The notes below the pieces were generated by a model. The model searched no databases. It had not been told where the DNA came from and saw only the letters and a list, made by a program, of their open reading frames with translations. The translations under genes were made by a program, and so were the position numbers. From contig JAIRQU010000075.1 in assembly GCA_031256305.1 (NCBI GenBank), positions 1 through 9,968 of the forward strand: a stretch of DNA of 9,968 bases. Direction: 5' to 3'. The stretch is from Burkholderiaceae bacterium (GTDB lineage Bacteria > Pseudomonadota > Gammaproteobacteria > Burkholderiales > Burkholderiaceae_C). Of the stretch, positions 8,129 through 9,968 are shown piece by piece (within the stretch, counting starts at the first letter, position 1; the number at the start of each line of letters is the position of its first letter).

Positions 8129-8231
8129 AATTTAAGACCGCATAGGTTAGAGTGATTTTACGAACCCCAGCATTATTGTTATCATATCGGATAATGTTAT
8201 CGAATAACTCATGAACCGCCTTGGCCTTTAA

Positions 8232-8351
8232 CCCCGTTTCCGCCACTGCACATGTGGCGCTGAAGGCCGTCGTGTTGCCAAACATCGCACCCGCTATGGT
8301 TACGTTCCCACCGGCCAAAACGGCGCGGGCCAAATCCAGAGGCTCGATTAA
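8232..8351 (+). pseudogene. Remnant of an RHS core
   Basis: A frame open between TAA at 8229-8231 and TAA at 8349-8351 has no ATG start and no ribosome site, but from 8292 reads RYGYVPTGQNGAGQIQRLD. The intact RHS core in this window has NYGYTPAGQNGAGQIQ (about 5548-5595). The upstream part of the frame, including GAEGRRVAKH, also looks like YD-repeat sequence. A 31-bp exact DNA match to the core lies within it. The fragment is probably what remains of a second RHS copy or displaced module, truncated on both sides. Its GC content resembles the core and not the AT-rich gene before it. Confidence 0.7.
8311..8341 (+). repeat. 31-bp exact direct repeat, copy 2 (in RHS remnant)
   Basis: Identical over all 31 bases to 5566-5596 in the RHS core, 2745 bp upstream and in the same orientation. 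The two copies could support homologous recombination that deletes or swaps the end of the core, the tip and both downstream genes. Confidence 0.9.
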
Positions 8352-8382
8352 GGCCGGTTATTGGGCAGGCCGGGGCTTTTTT
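8350..8382 (+). terminator. Possible terminator at the convergent end
   Basis: AAG-G-CCGG (8350-8357) can pair with CCGG-GG-CTT (8370-8378) around a small internal loop. The stem is followed by a run of six T (8377-8382) on the + strand. The T run overlaps the stop codon of the convergent TolC-family gene. The stem is short and imperfect, so the call is moderate; it would end + strand transcription from the island. Confidence 0.4.
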
Positions 8383-9968
8383 AATGCGCCAGCAAGGCGT
8401 CGATTTGCGCGAGATCGCCTGGCGTCAAAACCCCTGCCGCCTGCTTAAGGCGCAGCAGGCCGACCAGGGCGTCATAGCGCGCATGGGACAGGTCGCGCTC
8501 GGACTCGAAAAGCTGGCTTTGCGCGTTGAGTACGTCGATATTGGTGCGCGCGCCAATCTTGTAGCCCAGTTGGTTGGCTTGCAGCGCGGCGTGGCTGGCG
8601 TCTTGCGCGGCTTGCAGCGCCTTGACCTGCTCCAGGTTCGATTGCAGGTTGAAGTAGGCCGCGCGCGTGGCTTGGGTACTGCTGCGCAAGGCGTTGTCCA
8701 GATCGGCCTGGGCTTTGTCTTGCAGGGCTTGTGTTTCCCGCTCGCGCGCCATGACCGCGCCGCCGGAGAACAGCGGCAGGACAAACTGCACGCCGATGGT
8801 GGCCAAGGCGGCATGGTAGCCGGTGAGGGCTGAAATGGATCCCATCGGATCGCCGCTGGGATATTGCGCGCGGGCGATGCTGGCCTGCAAGTCCAGGGTC
8901 GGCTTGTGGCCGGTCTTGGCCTTGTCCACTTCCAGCCGCGCCACTTCCAGCGCTTGATCGGCCCGCCGCACGGCCGGCGAGTGGGCTGTGCGCGCGGTCC
9001 ATGTATCCGCGCTTGATCCGGGCGCGGGCGGATTGGCCGCCTTGGCCAGCGGGCGGGGGCGCACGCCGGCCTTGCCGACAAGCTGTTCCAGGGCCAGTTG
9101 CCTGACATGTAAATCGTTCTTGGCGGCGATTTTCTGCGCGTCCGTCATGGCCAGGCGCGCCTGGGCCTCGCGGGTATCGGTGATATTGGCGTTGCCTATC
9201 TCGAAGTTGCGCTTGGCCAAAGCCGGTTGGTGGCTGACCGGATCGTTGCGCGTGCCCACATAACGCAGCGTGTCTTGCGGCGCCAGCACGTCGAAATCCC
9301 CTTGCGCCAGCCGCACGATCAAGTCCTGCTGCGTTGCCGTTAATTGCGCTTGCGCGGCGTCCAATTGGCGCTTGCTTTGATCGAGCGTGATTTTGTCGGC
9401 GGGGCGGTACAGTGATTGCGAGGCTTTGAGGCCCTCGTCACTTTGGGCGTAGGTGCGGTCTATGGTCTGGCTCTGGGCATAGATGGGTTGGCCCGTGTAG
9501 GGGTTCAGCCCGACCAGCGCGGAGAGGGGATGGTTGGCGCGCGCGGCCAGACGGTTGGCCTGGAGATCGGCCTGAAACCCCACTTGCGGCAGCAGCGCGG
9601 CGCGCGCCTCGCTTACAGCAGCCTCGCTGGCGCGCACCTGTGCCAGCGCCGCGCGGTAAAGCGCGTCGTAGTCGCTCGCCATGTCGTAAAGCGCAAGAAG
9701 CGTTTGTGTGCCTTGCAGGCTGGAGCTGGATACTTGCGCGTTTGCGGTTTGCGTGGCAGGTGTATGGGGCTGGGCTACTACTGACTGGGGCGCGGCAGGT
9801 TGGGGACGCGATGGTGAAAGCGGCGCTTCGGCGGGCCACACGGCGCTTGATGTTTGCGCGCTGGGCGTGGGCGTATTTGCGTTTTGCGCGGCGAGGGCGT
9901 GCGGATGAGCCGTTGGGTGAGGCGCGGCGGATTGGGAACGCGGTGGTGGAAGCGGCGCTTCAGTAGGC
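8381..9968 (-). CDS. tolC: TolC-family outer-membrane efflux/secretion channel (5' end off window)
   Basis: The frame is open from the right edge to TAA at 8383-8381, giving 528 visible residues. A GTG at 9841 is internal: the frame continues upstream with the same kind of sequence. Two outer-membrane-factor repeats are visible. The first starts LLALYDMASDYDALYRAAL and includes SEARAALLPQVGF, a long coiled-coil helix with QDLIVRLAQGDFDVLAPQDTL, and AKRNFEIGNANITDTREAQARL. The second has SPAVRRADQALEVARLEVDKAKTGHKPTLDL, FVLPLFSGG, AAYFNLQSNLEQVKALQAA and YKIGARTNIDVLNAQSQLFE. This pattern matches the type I secretion/TolC subgroup. Such proteins form trimeric channels linking inner-membrane pumps to the outside. 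Ahead of the first repeat is an unusual Pro/Ala-rich stretch of at least 85 residues. The gene symbol is a family-level assignment; the gene converges with the RHS island and no partner pump is in view. Confidence 0.9.
   Translation of the reverse strand, partial: PTEAPLPPPRSQSAAPHPTAHPHALAAQNANTPTPSAQTSSAVWPAEAPLSPSRPQPAAPQSVVAQPHTPATQTANAQVSSSSLQGTQTLLALYDMASDYDALYRAALAQVRASEAAVSEARAALLPQVGFQADLQANRLAARANHPLSALVGLNPYTGQPIYAQSQTIDRTYAQSDEGLKASQSLYRPADKITLDQSKRQLDAAQAQLTATQQDLIVRLAQGDFDVLAPQDTLRYVGTRNDPVSHQPALAKRNFEIGNANITDTREAQARLAMTDAQKIAAKNDLHVRQLALEQLVGKAGVRPRPLAKAANPPAPGSSADTWTARTAHSPAVRRADQALEVARLEVDKAKTGHKPTLDLQASIARAQYPSGDPMGSISALTGYHAALATIGVQFVLPLFSGGAVMARERETQALQDKAQADLDNALRSSTQATRAAYFNLQSNLEQVKALQAAQDASHAALQANQLGYKIGARTNIDVLNAQSQLFESERDLSHARYDALVGLLRLKQAAGVLTPGDLAQIDALLAH
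9789..9968 (-). repeat. 132-bp in-frame tandem duplication in the TolC-family gene
   Basis: On the + strand a segment starting GGCGCGGC at 9789 and running to the TTC ending at about 9829 recurs with few mismatches starting at 9921 and ending at about 9961. The period is 132 bp, exactly 44 codons, so the frame is kept. In protein terms, EAPLSPSRPQPAAP repeats EAPLPPPRSQSAAP. Similarity fades over the rest of each unit. More units may lie beyond the right edge. Confidence 0.75.

Noticed and set aside
8171..8201. CATTAT/ATAATG dyad and two GTTATC direct repeats 18 bp apart
   Set aside because: The stem is 6 bp with a 14-base loop in AT-rich DNA. It has no T run and no gene starts nearby, so it is likely chance.
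8061..8333. A 90-codon minus-strand ORF downstream of the TolC-family gene
   Set aside because: It overlaps the end of the 168-residue gene and runs opposite the RHS remnant, whose + strand reading is supported by the match to the core. The same antisense frame (ARAVLAGG) also appears as a shadow opposite the intact core.
8384..8833. A 149-codon + strand ORF opposite the TolC-family gene
   Set aside because: Shadow of the minus-strand channel gene, which has clear family motifs; the same applies to other + strand ORFs at 8988-9966.
1..9968. CRISPR arrays, tRNA or rRNA genes, insertion sequences, att sites
   Set aside because: I saw no regularly spaced repeats, cloverleaf-like or rRNA sequence, transposase or integrase motifs, or IS terminal repeats.

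Overview
The window looks like a chromosomal stretch of a GC-rich betaproteobacterium, most likely Alcaligenaceae-like (Bordetella/Achromobacter relatives). This is judged from the ispA-dxs gene order, the character of the Dxs protein and a TolC-family gene; the genus is inference. Two housekeeping blocks flank an accessory island of different base composition.

Left block (1-2468, + strand): the 3' end of a polyprenyl synthase gene (ispA) followed 24 bp later by a complete dxs. Both serve isoprenoid biosynthesis: Dxs makes DXP, the entry compound of the MEP pathway, and IspA condenses the resulting C5 units. A hairpin after dxs is a possible terminator.

Accessory island (about 2540-8380, + strand): a promoter-like sequence whose spacer carries a perfect inverted repeat precedes a 64-codon hydrophobic ORF. 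One base after that ORF's stop begins a large RHS/YD-repeat protein of 1504 residues, with a Sec signal peptide, a cysteine-rich N-terminal domain, a long YD-repeat shell and a classic RHS core boundary ending in DPFGL. Beyond the boundary is a 138-residue variable C-terminal tip that I do not recognise. The tip is followed by a 61-residue two-helix membrane protein (stop/start overlap TAATG) and a 168-residue protein with one membrane anchor; these are the best candidates for cognate immunity or accessory genes. The N-terminal domain, the tip and the downstream genes are visibly AT-rich, while the core is GC-rich, a mosaic typical of modular polymorphic-toxin loci. The island ends with a short stop-bounded RHS-core remnant sharing a 31-bp exact repeat with the intact core.

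Right block (8381-9968, - strand): a TolC-family outer-membrane efflux/secretion channel, convergent with the island and missing its 5' end. It carries an unusual Pro/Ala-rich N-terminal extension containing at least one 132-bp in-frame tandem duplication.

The best candidate for an undescribed system is the unit from 2609 to 8128: small hydrophobic protein, Sec-exported RHS protein with an unknown tip, and two small membrane proteins.
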